Notes under the pieces: model-generated
Database searches by the model: none
What the model saw: only the letters and a program-made list of their open reading frames with translations
Told to the model about the DNA's origin: nothing
Shown: one piece after another, positions 16,339 to 23,971 of the stretch
Position numbering within the stretch: the first letter of the stretch is position 1
Layout: every line of letters begins with the position of its first letter
Translations under genes and position numbers: made by a program
NCBI GenBank assembly: GCA_020444775.1
Contig: JAGRHX010000228.1
Span: 1-29,134, forward strand
From: Gammaproteobacteria bacterium
GTDB taxonomy: Bacteria; Pseudomonadota; Gammaproteobacteria; HK1
Reading direction: 5' to 3'
DNA length: 29,134 nucleotides

Positions 16339-17049
16339 TCAGTCGGCGGCCTCGGCCAGCGCTGTCGCCATCTTGTCGACCGCACCGCCTATGGCGCGAA
16401 GGTCCGTGTCGAGCGCATCCCGTGACAGCACCTCGCCGCGCTCGATGATACGTCCGTGCTCTTCCACGGTGTCCAGCGCCAGCAAGCCATCGGGACCGTA
16501 CTCGTAGCGCGCCGAGCTTGCGGCCAGACGCAGGTGTCGGGCGGCGGCCAGCAGCTCCTGTGCGGCGTGTCGCTCTTCTTCGGCGCCCATGCTGGCACGA
16601 GCCTTGTAGTAGTGCCACGCGGCCAGCTGTTCACTGGCCTGAGCGACGCGCTTGTCCAACTCGGCCGCGCTCACTACCTTGCCGTCGTGCAGGCGTTGGG
16701 CGAGCATGCGCAGGTCGCCGGCGGCGGCGGTCAGCGCATCCTTCGAACGTTGCATTGCGTGGCCGGCCGCGTACCTGAGCCAGGCCTCGGCCTTGCGTAG
16801 CTCGTTCGCGGCGGCACGTTCTTCGCCTTTGCGGAAATGTGCTCGTGCGTCGTGCAAGGCCTGGCTGGATTCGTCGAGCAGCGGGTAATACCAGTCTTCC
16901 TCGATGACCACCCATCCTGGTGAATCGTCCGGCTTCTCGCCGCTGACCTTGGCGGAGGCCGGGGTGGCGACGATCAAGGTGCTGCTCGCGAGGGTGAGGA
17001 GAAATGTGCCGATTGCAAGCGGCTTCAGCTTCGAGCCTGGTGTGTTCAT
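16339..17049 (-). CDS. Exported helical protein, YfdX-like
   Basis: A 236-residue protein with a clear Sec signal peptide: a hydrophobic core at 11-29 and a TPASA|K cleavage site after residue 33. The mature part is almost entirely alpha-helical and Ala/Glu/Arg-rich. A conserved-looking start, GWVVIEEDWYYPLLDE, is followed by repeated A-x-x-x-L/A-x-x-A patterns (LHDARAHFRKGEERAAANELRKAE-type). This resembles the periplasmic YfdX family in length and composition, but I cannot confirm it by eye. GGAGAAG precedes the ATG. A longer open frame upstream (to 17142) has no signal peptide and is rejected. With the downstream Sel1 protein it may form a small envelope module. Function unknown. Confidence 0.75.
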   Translation of the reverse strand: MNTPGSKLKPLAIGTFLLTLASSTLIVATPASAKVSGEKPDDSPGWVVIEEDWYYPLLDESSQALHDARAHFRKGEERAAANELRKAEAWLRYAAGHAMQRSKDALTAAAGDLRMLAQRLHDGKVVSAAELDKRVAQASEQLAAWHYYKARASMGAEEERHAAQELLAAARHLRLAASSARYEYGPDGLLALDTVEEHGRIIERGEVLSRDALDTDLRAIGGAVDKMATALAEAAD

Positions 17050-17519
17050 CGCGACTTCTCCGAGGTATGAATGGCATGGGTCGCTGCCGGGCCTTCTCGC
17101 GGAGGGCATGAATCGATGACCTCCGCAGACGCGCGCTGTCATCCTCTGGACTGGCCCGTGGTCCGGGTGGGCTCATCCCGGGCGCCGTCCAATCGATGCC
17201 TTCTGATTCACGTGCTGCGTCGATCGTGTCGAACCGCTCTGGTCGCTCGAAGGCCCGGAGCGAACATGAGAAAGCTTAGTCAGCGTGGCCTGAACATGGG
17301 ATGTCCAGGCGCTGACAGTGCGGTAATCAGACGTTCATGTTGGTATCGTCCAAGCCGCGGATGGTGGCTCGTTCGGCTGTTGGGTCGTTGGTCGGTATCG
17401 GGAGCGGCTCATGAGAAGAGGTGTCGAGGCGCGAGAGAACGGCTCGTGTGTGCCGCGCCTCATTGCAGCTGGAGGTCTTGCAGGTGCGTGGCGCACCGTG
17501 GCGTGGAGGAATCAATCCG
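17050..17519. other. 470-bp intergenic region upstream of the lyase gene
   Basis: A divergent region between the exported helical protein (minus) and the lyase (plus). One imperfect hairpin stands out at 17279-17316 (GTCAGCG...CGCTGAC outer stem, CCTG/CAGG inner stem, 3-base bulge). It could lie in the lyase leader or be an operator. Short reading frames occur but lack ribosome sites and recognisable motifs. No promoter is assigned with confidence. Confidence 0.35.
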
Positions 17520-18977
17520 ATGACTGACGAGACTGGAGCCGCACTGGATCTGAACGCCGCGTTCCGCGGCGGTGGACGTTCGATCGAATGGCTCGACCAG
17601 ATCAATCAGGCCAGCATCGTCATGCTGGCCGAGACCGGTATCGTGCGTGCCGAGGTGGCGGGGCGAATCGCCCGGGGTATCGCCAGGCTGATGGACGAGG
17701 AGCAGTCGAATGCGTCGCGACGACGCAGCTCGGCCGACTATCTGGACTACGAGCCGCGTCTGACTACGTTGGTCGGTGCGGATGCATCTCGCTTGCACAG
17801 TGGGCGCAGTCGACAGGATCTTGCTTCGACCATCGCGCGCATGAATCTACGCGACGGATTGTTGCAGGTGCTGTCCGCGTTGCTGCGCCTGCGCGAGCGC
17901 GTGCACGCCCGGGCCAGCGAGCATATCGATACCATCATTCCGGCCTATACCCACGGCGTACAGGCGCAGCCAACCACGTTCGCGCATTATCTGCATGCGC
18001 TGTCCGAGGCACTGGCACGAGAGTGTGAGCGGATCATGCAGGTCCATGCCCGAGTCAATCGCAACCCGCTAGGCGCCGCGGTGCTCGCCACCTCGAGCTT
18101 CCCTATAGACCGCGCGCGACTCAGCGCATTGCTCGGTTTCGAGGGGCTGGTCGAGAACGCCTACGATGCCAATCATCTCGCGCCAGTGGACAGTGCCCTG
18201 GAGGTGGCCGGTAGCTATGCGATCGCGGCACTGCAGATCGGGCAGTTCGCGCAGGATGTGCATGCCCAATACGCTGATCCGGTGCCCTGGATGCTGCTGG
18301 CCACCGGTGAATTGACCGGAACGTCCAGCATCATGCCGCAAAAGCGCAATCCCGCGGCGCTCGAGCAGCTGCGCGCGCAGGCCAGCATGTGGCTGGGCGA
18401 GATGCAGTCGCAGCCGCTGCTTGCACACAACAATCGCACCGGCATGTTCGACTATCGGTTGTACGATCCGGTGCCGCATGCACGCGCCGTGCAGGTGCTC
18501 GATCTGGCGCGACGGATCGTGGATGGTCTGGTCGTGGACGCGGAGCGTGCCCTGAACATGGTGCTGGCCGATTACTCGACCACCACCGAGATTGCCGACG
18601 TGCTGGCGCAGGTCGCCGACGTGCCGTTTCGTATCGGTCATCATTTCGCCTCGAAACTCACCGATCACGGTCGGAGCAAAGGTCTGAGGTTGCATGAGAT
18701 ACCGTACGAGACGGTCGCACGGCTCTACCAGACCGAGTCCGGGCAGGCGTTGCCCCTCGATGAGGCGGCGCTGCGCAGGGTGACGAGCGCCGAGCACATG
18801 GTGCAGGGGCGGCGAGGCCAGGGCGGGCCACAGCGTGTGGAAATGCAACGGATGCTGGACGCCGAACGGACACGGATTGACGCGTGCGACGAGTGGCTGC
18901 GGCGTAGCAGGGCGGATCTGGCGGCGGCGGACGCGACCCGGGAGCAGGCGTTTCGGGCACTGTGCGACGGCGATTGA
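17520..18977 (+). CDS. Argininosuccinate-lyase-like enzyme of the fumarase/aspartase superfamily
   Basis: A 485-residue lyase that probably cleaves a C-N bond to release fumarate. Superfamily signatures are clear: HSGRSRQD (93-100), PAYTHGVQAQPTTF (141-154) with His145 as the likely acid, and the flexible loop GTSSIMPQKRNP (267-278) carrying the catalytic Ser269/Ser270 and Lys275. It departs from true argininosuccinate lyase in substrate contacts: HSGRSRND is HSGRSRQD, and KKNPD becomes KRNPA. The C-terminus is also longer (Arg/Asp-rich helix to residue 485). It therefore resembles side-branch enzymes such as EDDS lyase more than arginine biosynthesis, though this needs a tree. No other arg gene is nearby. 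The start is ATG 17520 with GGAGG; upstream frame rejected. Confidence 0.85.
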   Translation: MTDETGAALDLNAAFRGGGRSIEWLDQINQASIVMLAETGIVRAEVAGRIARGIARLMDEEQSNASRRRSSADYLDYEPRLTTLVGADASRLHSGRSRQDLASTIARMNLRDGLLQVLSALLRLRERVHARASEHIDTIIPAYTHGVQAQPTTFAHYLHALSEALARECERIMQVHARVNRNPLGAAVLATSSFPIDRARLSALLGFEGLVENAYDANHLAPVDSALEVAGSYAIAALQIGQFAQDVHAQYADPVPWMLLATGELTGTSSIMPQKRNPAALEQLRAQASMWLGEMQSQPLLAHNNRTGMFDYRLYDPVPHARAVQVLDLARRIVDGLVVDAERALNMVLADYSTTTEIADVLAQVADVPFRIGHHFASKLTDHGRSKGLRLHEIPYETVARLYQTESGQALPLDEAALRRVTSAEHMVQGRRGQGGPQRVEMQRMLDAERTRIDACDEWLRRSRADLAAADATREQAFRALCDGD

Positions 18978-18998
18978 GGTCCGTGCCGCGTGGCTTGA

Positions 18999-19030
18999 GC
19001 GGTGCCGGGAGCCAGGCTTCCCGGCACCGC
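18999..19030. terminator. Strong hairpin between convergent genes
   Basis: GCGGTGCCGGGA and TCCCGGCACCGC form an exact 12-bp stem around an 8-base loop that can itself pair in part (GCC/GGC). It starts 22 bp after the lyase stop and lies 83 bp beyond the phosphoesterase stop. No T-run occurs on either strand, but the symmetry, stability and convergent setting argue for a bidirectional transcription end. Confidence 0.7.
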
Positions 19031-19113
19031 AGGTGCACTGGACTGATGTCCGGTCCGGACCCGCTTTGCATCGCACGATCCGAAGGTAGGGTCCGAACCG
19101 GTGGCGCTACGCC

Positions 19114-22100
19114 TCAGTCCTTTTCCGAGCGAAACTGGGAATGGACGTTCGGATACGGCTTGTCACCCTTGAGCCCTAGCCAGAGAACCCGGTTGTAGCT
19201 TGCCGGCGTAATGAGATCGGCATCGGAGAAGTCGAAGCCACGGGTCTTCTTCTCCCAGTACTCGTGGCCATGCTTCGGCCTCACCACCGGACCGTCCAGG
19301 TACGGTGTCTGGCCAAGATCCAGGCTGGTGGTCTGCAGCACCGTCGAGGCCACCGCCTCGTAGCTCCAGTGCGGCCCGGCCTTGATGTCGAACACCTCGA
19401 CCATCGGTTTCTGGAACGCCGTGTTCAGGTTGATGTGCTCCGTGCCGAGGATGTCCTCTATGGTGCGCAGGGCATTGACCTGGCTGTACGGTGCGCTGAC
19501 GACGGCACGTTGCTTCACGTACGGACCGACCACGTAGGTCGTTGAACGATGCGAGTCGACATGGTCCGGACCGTCCTGGCAGTCATCCTCGATGATGATG
19601 AACAAGGTGTCCTTGGCGTAGCGGCTGTTGGCGACAGCCTCGACCATCTTGCCAATGGCAAGGTCGTTGTCGGCCTGCTGGGTCTCGGGCGTGTTCACGT
19701 CCGCGCGAGCAGAGCCGAAGTTGCCCATGTGGTCGTGGCTGATCCTGAACAGGGTCAAGCTGGGCAGGTTGCCGTTCTCGACGTACATGTCGAACTCGCG
19801 TTTCCATTCCTCGTAGCGCCACCTGTCAGGATAGGACTGGTCGTAGCCGCGGAAGTAGACGTCGGTGCTGCCGGCCGGCAGCTTGTCCGCGGCGCTGGCG
19901 AAGTCAGCCCTCGGCAGTGAGGGATCCAGCGGTCCCACCTGGACCTTTCCGGCGCTGTACGGATTCTGGACCAGCTCGCCGAAGTTCCTCACCAGGAAGC
20001 CATAGTTGCGAACCGTGCCACCGGCTTCCAGGACCGCGTTGAAAATGAACCCGTCTTCTGCCCCGAACGGTGCGTCGGCGGAGGCGTGGTTGCGTGCACC
20101 TGGGAGGAGGTTCTCCACGCCGCCCGGCAGGTCCTGTGCCGCGGCAGCGTCGGTGTAGTTGGCCGTTCCCACGGGGCCCACGGCCGCGTCCCGCTCTTCG
20201 GTGGTTTCCCAGTTGACCGGGACGTTGCGGTTGGAACCTTCCGATTCGTAGGACAGACCGTGACCACCGTAGTTGAGCTGCTGGGTGAGTCCTTCGGTGC
20301 TGGTGACACGACCCGCCATCGACCACGACCAACCGTCCATGCTGCCGTCACCCGGGTCCATGAAGTTGTCAAGGGTGACGAAATCGAGTGCGAACCTGTG
20401 CAGATTCGGTGTGATCGCCTTGCCGAAGATGGTCAGATCAGGGTCGCCGTTCGAACCGTTGTCGAGGTCCCCCAGAACCTGATCGAAGGTGCGGTTCTCC
20501 TTCACGACGTAGATCACGTGCTTGATCTTCCGGCGAAGGAATTCCATGACCGGATAGGTATCGTCGGCGTTGTTGTAGTGATTGTTCTCGGCGACCTGTT
20601 GTGTCAGGCGTTCCAGCATCCAGTTCCTCGGCACCGGCGCGCTCACCAGCGACGATTTCTCGAGCTGGAACTGGTAGTCGTTGGTGCCTCTTACGAGCTC
20701 GCGTGCAGCGGCGTTGTCGTTCTGGCACTTTTCGTCGCAGGCATCACCGAGCGGGTAGCTGGCGACCGGCACCGGAGCCGCGTCGATGTTGGCGTCCGGG
20801 TAGGTGCTGCTGGTGATGCTCCCCGTGTAGCCGGTCAGATGGCCTCGATTGGGACCTGTGTTGCTCTTGCCGTTGATGATGTACATCCAGGTGCCGTCAG
20901 CGCTGAAGCTGATATCGCGAGGCGCGTATGCCGTCGGAATCAGTCCCACGACCTTGTTGGCGCGGCGGCCGCGTAGCGGGATCACGGCGACCGAGTTGGC
21001 ACCGTCGTTGACCGCGTACAGGGTGTTGCCGTCCGGAGAAATCCTGACAGAGAACGGCGCGGCACCGGTGTAGCGTGGCTCCTTGTCGTCGCGCCGTTTG
21101 GAGCCACGGTGCTTGCCTTGGCCGTGGTGCTCGTTGCGGCCGCGATCGTCTTCATCGTCGAGCAATCCGGCCGGCGCGCGGGTATCGATGTTGTCGATGA
21201 CCGTGTTGGTCGCCGTATCGATGACCGCCACCAGGTCGGCGTTGTCCTGAGCGACGTACAGCCGTGTCTGCGCCGCGTCCAGGGTCATGCCCAACGGATT
21301 GCCTTCCAGCGAGATCCGGCCGAGCAGATGGCCTGCGTTCGGCGACGAGACATCGACGACCACGACCTCGCGATCGCGATTGGCCGAGACGTAGGCGATA
21401 CCCGTGTCGGTCAGAGCGACTGCAAAAGGATAGGTGCCACCGGCGCCACCGCTGGTGCCTTCGTTGTTGCCGAAGAATGGCCGCAGATCGTGCTCGTAGC
21501 GGACTTGTTGCGTCGCCGTGTCGATCACGCTGATCGAATCGTTGTAGTTGTTGGCCACGACCAGGGTCTTGCCGTCCGAGGAGATGGCCAGGCCGCCAGC
21601 GTTGGGAAGCACGCTCAGGCCTACGCCTTTGTCGTGCTTCAGCTCGATCTTCGCGGACTGGATCCAGCTGCCACCGGTCTTCGTGTAGGCATAGACCGCG
21701 TCGTCTCGGCCACCCGCGGCATACAGGGTGTTGCCGTCTGGTGCCCAGACCAGACCGACATGGGATTCCGGTTGCTGGATGACCTGGATGAGCTCCGGCT
21801 CCGACTTGTCCTCACCACCGACGTCGTAGAGAAAGATGTACTGGGTGCGGGTATCGAAGCTGCCGTCGGGCTTGTAGAGGTTGTTCTGCCCTGCGCAAAG
21901 AACCGCAAGCGTTTCGCCATCCGGGCTGAGTTGCGAGCGAACCGCCCCGCCGGCAACGAAGCTCGGATACGCGGGGTGCCCCGGGTTCAAATAGTGTTGG
22001 ACCGAGTCGTATGGCGCCAGCGGCGTGATGTACTGGCCGGTCGGGAGCCGGACGCCGGCGGGCGCGTGTTGGCGGTGTTCGCGATCGTCCCGGTCGTCGG

Positions 22101-22188
22101 CATCGGCATAGGCCAGATGCGAGACCGTCAAGGCACTGCACGCAAGCACGATGGCCTGGGCAGGGCGCAGGAACGGGATCAGGTTCAT
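19114..22188 (-). CDS. Exported YncE-like beta-propeller / PF04185 phosphoesterase fusion
   Basis: A 1024-residue periplasmic or secreted protein. A signal peptide covers residues 1-28 (cleavage near AYA|DA). Residues about 80-445 are a YncE/YVTN-type propeller with repeats such as LSPDGETLAVLC, ISSDGKTLVVANN, TRLYVAQDN, ISPDGNTLYAVND and FSADGTWMYIING. The C-terminal half is a phosphoesterase domain: KHVIYVVKENRTFDQVLGDL (556-575), NFMDPGDGSMDGW and, toward the end, IIIEDDCQDGPDHVDSHR, the metal/phosphate motifs of the PF04185 family (phospholipase C and acid phosphatase relatives). Two charged inserts, DDRDDREHRQH near 31-41 and an acidic/His/Lys-rich loop at 344-372, are unusual. AGAGG precedes ATG 22188. 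A Pho-box-like repeat lies about 185 bp upstream. Probable role: phosphate release from organic esters. Confidence 0.88.
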   Translation of the reverse strand: MNLIPFLRPAQAIVLACSALTVSHLAYADADDRDDREHRQHAPAGVRLPTGQYITPLAPYDSVQHYLNPGHPAYPSFVAGGAVRSQLSPDGETLAVLCAGQNNLYKPDGSFDTRTQYIFLYDVGGEDKSEPELIQVIQQPESHVGLVWAPDGNTLYAAGGRDDAVYAYTKTGGSWIQSAKIELKHDKGVGLSVLPNAGGLAISSDGKTLVVANNYNDSISVIDTATQQVRYEHDLRPFFGNNEGTSGGAGGTYPFAVALTDTGIAYVSANRDREVVVVDVSSPNAGHLLGRISLEGNPLGMTLDAAQTRLYVAQDNADLVAVIDTATNTVIDNIDTRAPAGLLDDEDDRGRNEHHGQGKHRGSKRRDDKEPRYTGAAPFSVRISPDGNTLYAVNDGANSVAVIPLRGRRANKVVGLIPTAYAPRDISFSADGTWMYIINGKSNTGPNRGHLTGYTGSITSSTYPDANIDAAPVPVASYPLGDACDEKCQNDNAAARELVRGTNDYQFQLEKSSLVSAPVPRNWMLERLTQQVAENNHYNNADDTYPVMEFLRRKIKHVIYVVKENRTFDQVLGDLDNGSNGDPDLTIFGKAITPNLHRFALDFVTLDNFMDPGDGSMDGWSWSMAGRVTSTEGLTQQLNYGGHGLSYESEGSNRNVPVNWETTEERDAAVGPVGTANYTDAAAAQDLPGGVENLLPGARNHASADAPFGAEDGFIFNAVLEAGGTVRNYGFLVRNFGELVQNPYSAGKVQVGPLDPSLPRADFASAADKLPAGSTDVYFRGYDQSYPDRWRYEEWKREFDMYVENGNLPSLTLFRISHDHMGNFGSARADVNTPETQQADNDLAIGKMVEAVANSRYAKDTLFIIIEDDCQDGPDHVDSHRSTTYVVGPYVKQRAVVSAPYSQVNALRTIEDILGTEHINLNTAFQKPMVEVFDIKAGPHWSYEAVASTVLQTTSLDLGQTPYLDGPVVRPKHGHEYWEKKTRGFDFSDADLITPASYNRVLWLGLKGDKPYPNVHSQFRSEKD

Positions 22189-22683
22189 AGCTGCCTCTTT
22201 TCGAGTTTGCACATTCGTAGATGAAGAACGTCAATCCGCGGTTGGCACGCATGACGTCGCGGCACGACACCCGGCAAGGCGTTCACCACGCTGTCGCCGC
22301 TGGGAAGTTCATGCGTGGAAAGAGGCTAGGACCGTTCAATGACCGGACGATGTTGATGGCGTGATCAAGAATTGTCAGAAACTTGTCAGGAACAGATAAG
22401 GAGGGCGTCATTCGGAGGTCCGGGATCGGTCACCGGGACAGTCGGAGGGGCTGGAACCGTCTGCGTGACGGTCGCACGGGTGGCCGGGCAGACGATTGCG
22501 CGATGCGCGTGTGTCGATTCGGCGCTGGATGGTGCGTCGAACGGGACGGCTGATAGGGGATGGAGGGACGGGAGCCGGCGAGGACGGGCTCGTCAGCGGT
22601 GATGGGGCGAGACGCGGCGGCAGCTCACCTGGCGGCGTGAGCCGAGCGTGCAGGCGGCGGGCGCTCGATGAAGAACGGCCCGC
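22189..22683. other. 495-bp intergenic region upstream of the phosphoesterase gene
   Basis: Between the phosphoesterase start and the acyl-CoA dehydrogenase stop, both on the minus strand. It contains the tandem TTGTCAG direct repeat (22372-22393) described separately. AAGGAGGG near 22398 looks like a ribosome site on the plus strand, but no ATG, GTG or TTG follows at a useful distance, so no gene is called. The rest (22420-22683) shows nothing recognisable. Confidence 0.4.
22372..22393 (+). promoter_or_regulatory. Pho-box-like tandem direct repeat
   Basis: Two 11-bp units, TTGTCAGAAAC and TTGTCAGGAAC, differ at one base. The 7-bp core plus 4-bp spacer and the 11-bp period are those of a PhoB binding site (consensus core CTGTCAT), and 5 of 7 core bases match in each half. 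It lies 185 bp upstream of an exported phosphoesterase, which fits phosphate control. The repeat points away from that gene, which is atypical. Confidence 0.45.
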
Positions 22684-23838
22684 TCAGCTGAACAGATCCC
22701 TGGCAATGATCTCCTTCATGATCTCCACCGAGCCGCCGGCTATCTTGCTGACCCGGGCATCGGCATAGGCACGGGTGATCGGGTACTCCCACATGTAGCC
22801 ATAGCCGCCGAACAGCTGCAGACAGCGGTCGACGGCCGCGCAATGCATCTGGGTCAGGAACAGCTTGGACTTGGCCGCGGCGACGGCATCCAGCTCGCCC
22901 CGCAGGTAGCTTTGCAGCTGCTGGTCGACCAGCGCCCGGCCGGCGGCCACCTGCGCGGCGATATCGGCGAGCTCGAATCGGGTGTTCTGGAAGTCGGCGA
23001 TGGTCTTGCCGAAGGCCTTGCGCTCGCGTGTGTACTCGATGGTCCATTCGATCACCGCCTCGGTCTGCGCGCAGGCGCGGATGGCCTGCACCAGGCGTTC
23101 GCGCGCGAGGTTCTTCATGAGCATCTTGAAGCCTTGACCCTCCTCCCCGAGGCGGTTCTCGACCGGCACCCGCACGCCGTCGAAGAACAGCTCCGAGGTG
23201 TCCTGGGCCTTCATCCCCAGCTTCTTCAAATTGCGTCCGCGCCGGAATCCCTCACGTTCGGTTTCGACGATGATCAGCGAGACCCCGCGCGCGCCCTGGC
23301 TACGGTCGGTCTTGCAGGCCAGCACCACCACGTCGGCGAGCTGACCGTTGGAGATGAAGGTCTTCTGGCCGCTGATCACGTATTCGTCGCCGTCGCGCTC
23401 CGCGTAGGTCTGCATGCCCTGCAAATCGCTGCCCGCGCCTGGCTCGGTCATCGCTATCGCAACGATGGTGGTGCCGGCACACATGCCGGGCAGATAGCGC
23501 TTGCGCTGGTGCTCGCTGCCAAAGCCGCTGATATAGGTCGAGGCCATGTCGCTGTGCACGCCAAAGCCGGCGGCCGGGCCGGAGAATCCGGAACGCGCCA
23601 GCTCCTCGATGACCACGGTGTTGTAGAGAAAGTCGGCGCCGGGGCCGCCGTAGGCTTCGGCCACGTCACAGCACAAAAGGCCCGCGGCACCCGCCTTGCG
23701 CCACAGCTCGCGGGTCACACATCCCTGGTCTTCCCAGGTCTCGTGATGGGGCCGGATCTCCTGGTCGATGAAAGCAGCCACGCTGCGTCTGAAAATTTCG
23801 TGCTCTTCGGCGAAGAGCGTGCGTGTAGCGCTTTGCAT
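22684..23838 (-). CDS. Acyl-CoA dehydrogenase (catalytic Glu in the LCAD/IVD position)
   Basis: A 384-residue FAD-dependent enzyme that introduces a double bond alpha-beta to a CoA thioester. It has the three-domain layout: helical N-domain, beta domain with AIAMTEPGAGSDLQGM (127-142) and YVISGQKTFISNG (153-165), and a C-terminal helical domain with RKAFGKTI, LQLFGGYGYMWEYPI and ARVSKIAGGSVEIMKEII. In medium-chain enzymes the catalytic Glu lies in the last motif (IYEGT); here that place is Gly. The base is probably Glu247 in NLARERLV, as in long-chain and isovaleryl-CoA dehydrogenases. ATG 23838 fits the family start; the ribosome site is weak. It follows ribA by 124 bp on the same strand. 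Substrate unknown. Confidence 0.92.
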   Translation of the reverse strand: MQSATRTLFAEEHEIFRRSVAAFIDQEIRPHHETWEDQGCVTRELWRKAGAAGLLCCDVAEAYGGPGADFLYNTVVIEELARSGFSGPAAGFGVHSDMASTYISGFGSEHQRKRYLPGMCAGTTIVAIAMTEPGAGSDLQGMQTYAERDGDEYVISGQKTFISNGQLADVVVLACKTDRSQGARGVSLIIVETEREGFRRGRNLKKLGMKAQDTSELFFDGVRVPVENRLGEEGQGFKMLMKNLARERLVQAIRACAQTEAVIEWTIEYTRERKAFGKTIADFQNTRFELADIAAQVAAGRALVDQQLQSYLRGELDAVAAAKSKLFLTQMHCAAVDRCLQLFGGYGYMWEYPITRAYADARVSKIAGGSVEIMKEIIARDLFS

Positions 23839-23937
23839 GACGGATATACCGGGATCTGGTTGGATTGGACGGTCCGCAGTAGAGCTGTATGCGGTCACCA
23901 CGGCCGCGTCGCGACTGAGGATTCTCAGCTCGGGATT

Positions 23938-23971
23938 CCCATGGCTCAGAATTCCCTATGGCTCAGAATTC
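23938..23971. repeat. Tandem 17-bp direct repeat at the 3' end of the GTP cyclohydrolase gene
   Basis: CCCATGGCTCAGAATTC (23938-23954) is followed at once by CCTATGGCTCAGAATTC (23955-23971), with one mismatch. The second copy holds the stop codon and last two codons of the cyclohydrolase gene; the first lies just beyond the stop. It looks like a slippage duplication. A 5-bp hairpin (CTGAG-GATT-CTCAG) follows at 23915-23928 in the direction of transcription. Confidence 0.75.

Noticed and set aside
17279..17316. Imperfect hairpin as a structured RNA or riboswitch
   Set aside because: A single stem with a bulge, no conserved riboswitch core, and too far (over 200 bp) from the lyase start to argue control. 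Kept only as a note on the region.
20086..22224. Two plus-strand open frames (296 and 371 codons) opposite the phosphoesterase gene
   Set aside because: Val/Arg/Gly-rich antisense frames with no recognisable fold. The minus-strand protein has clear propeller and phosphoesterase motifs.
22394..22560. Small plus-strand gene after the AAGGAGGG near 22398
   Set aside because: The only codon at a suitable distance is ATT, and the frame encodes Arg/Gly-rich sequence without homology.
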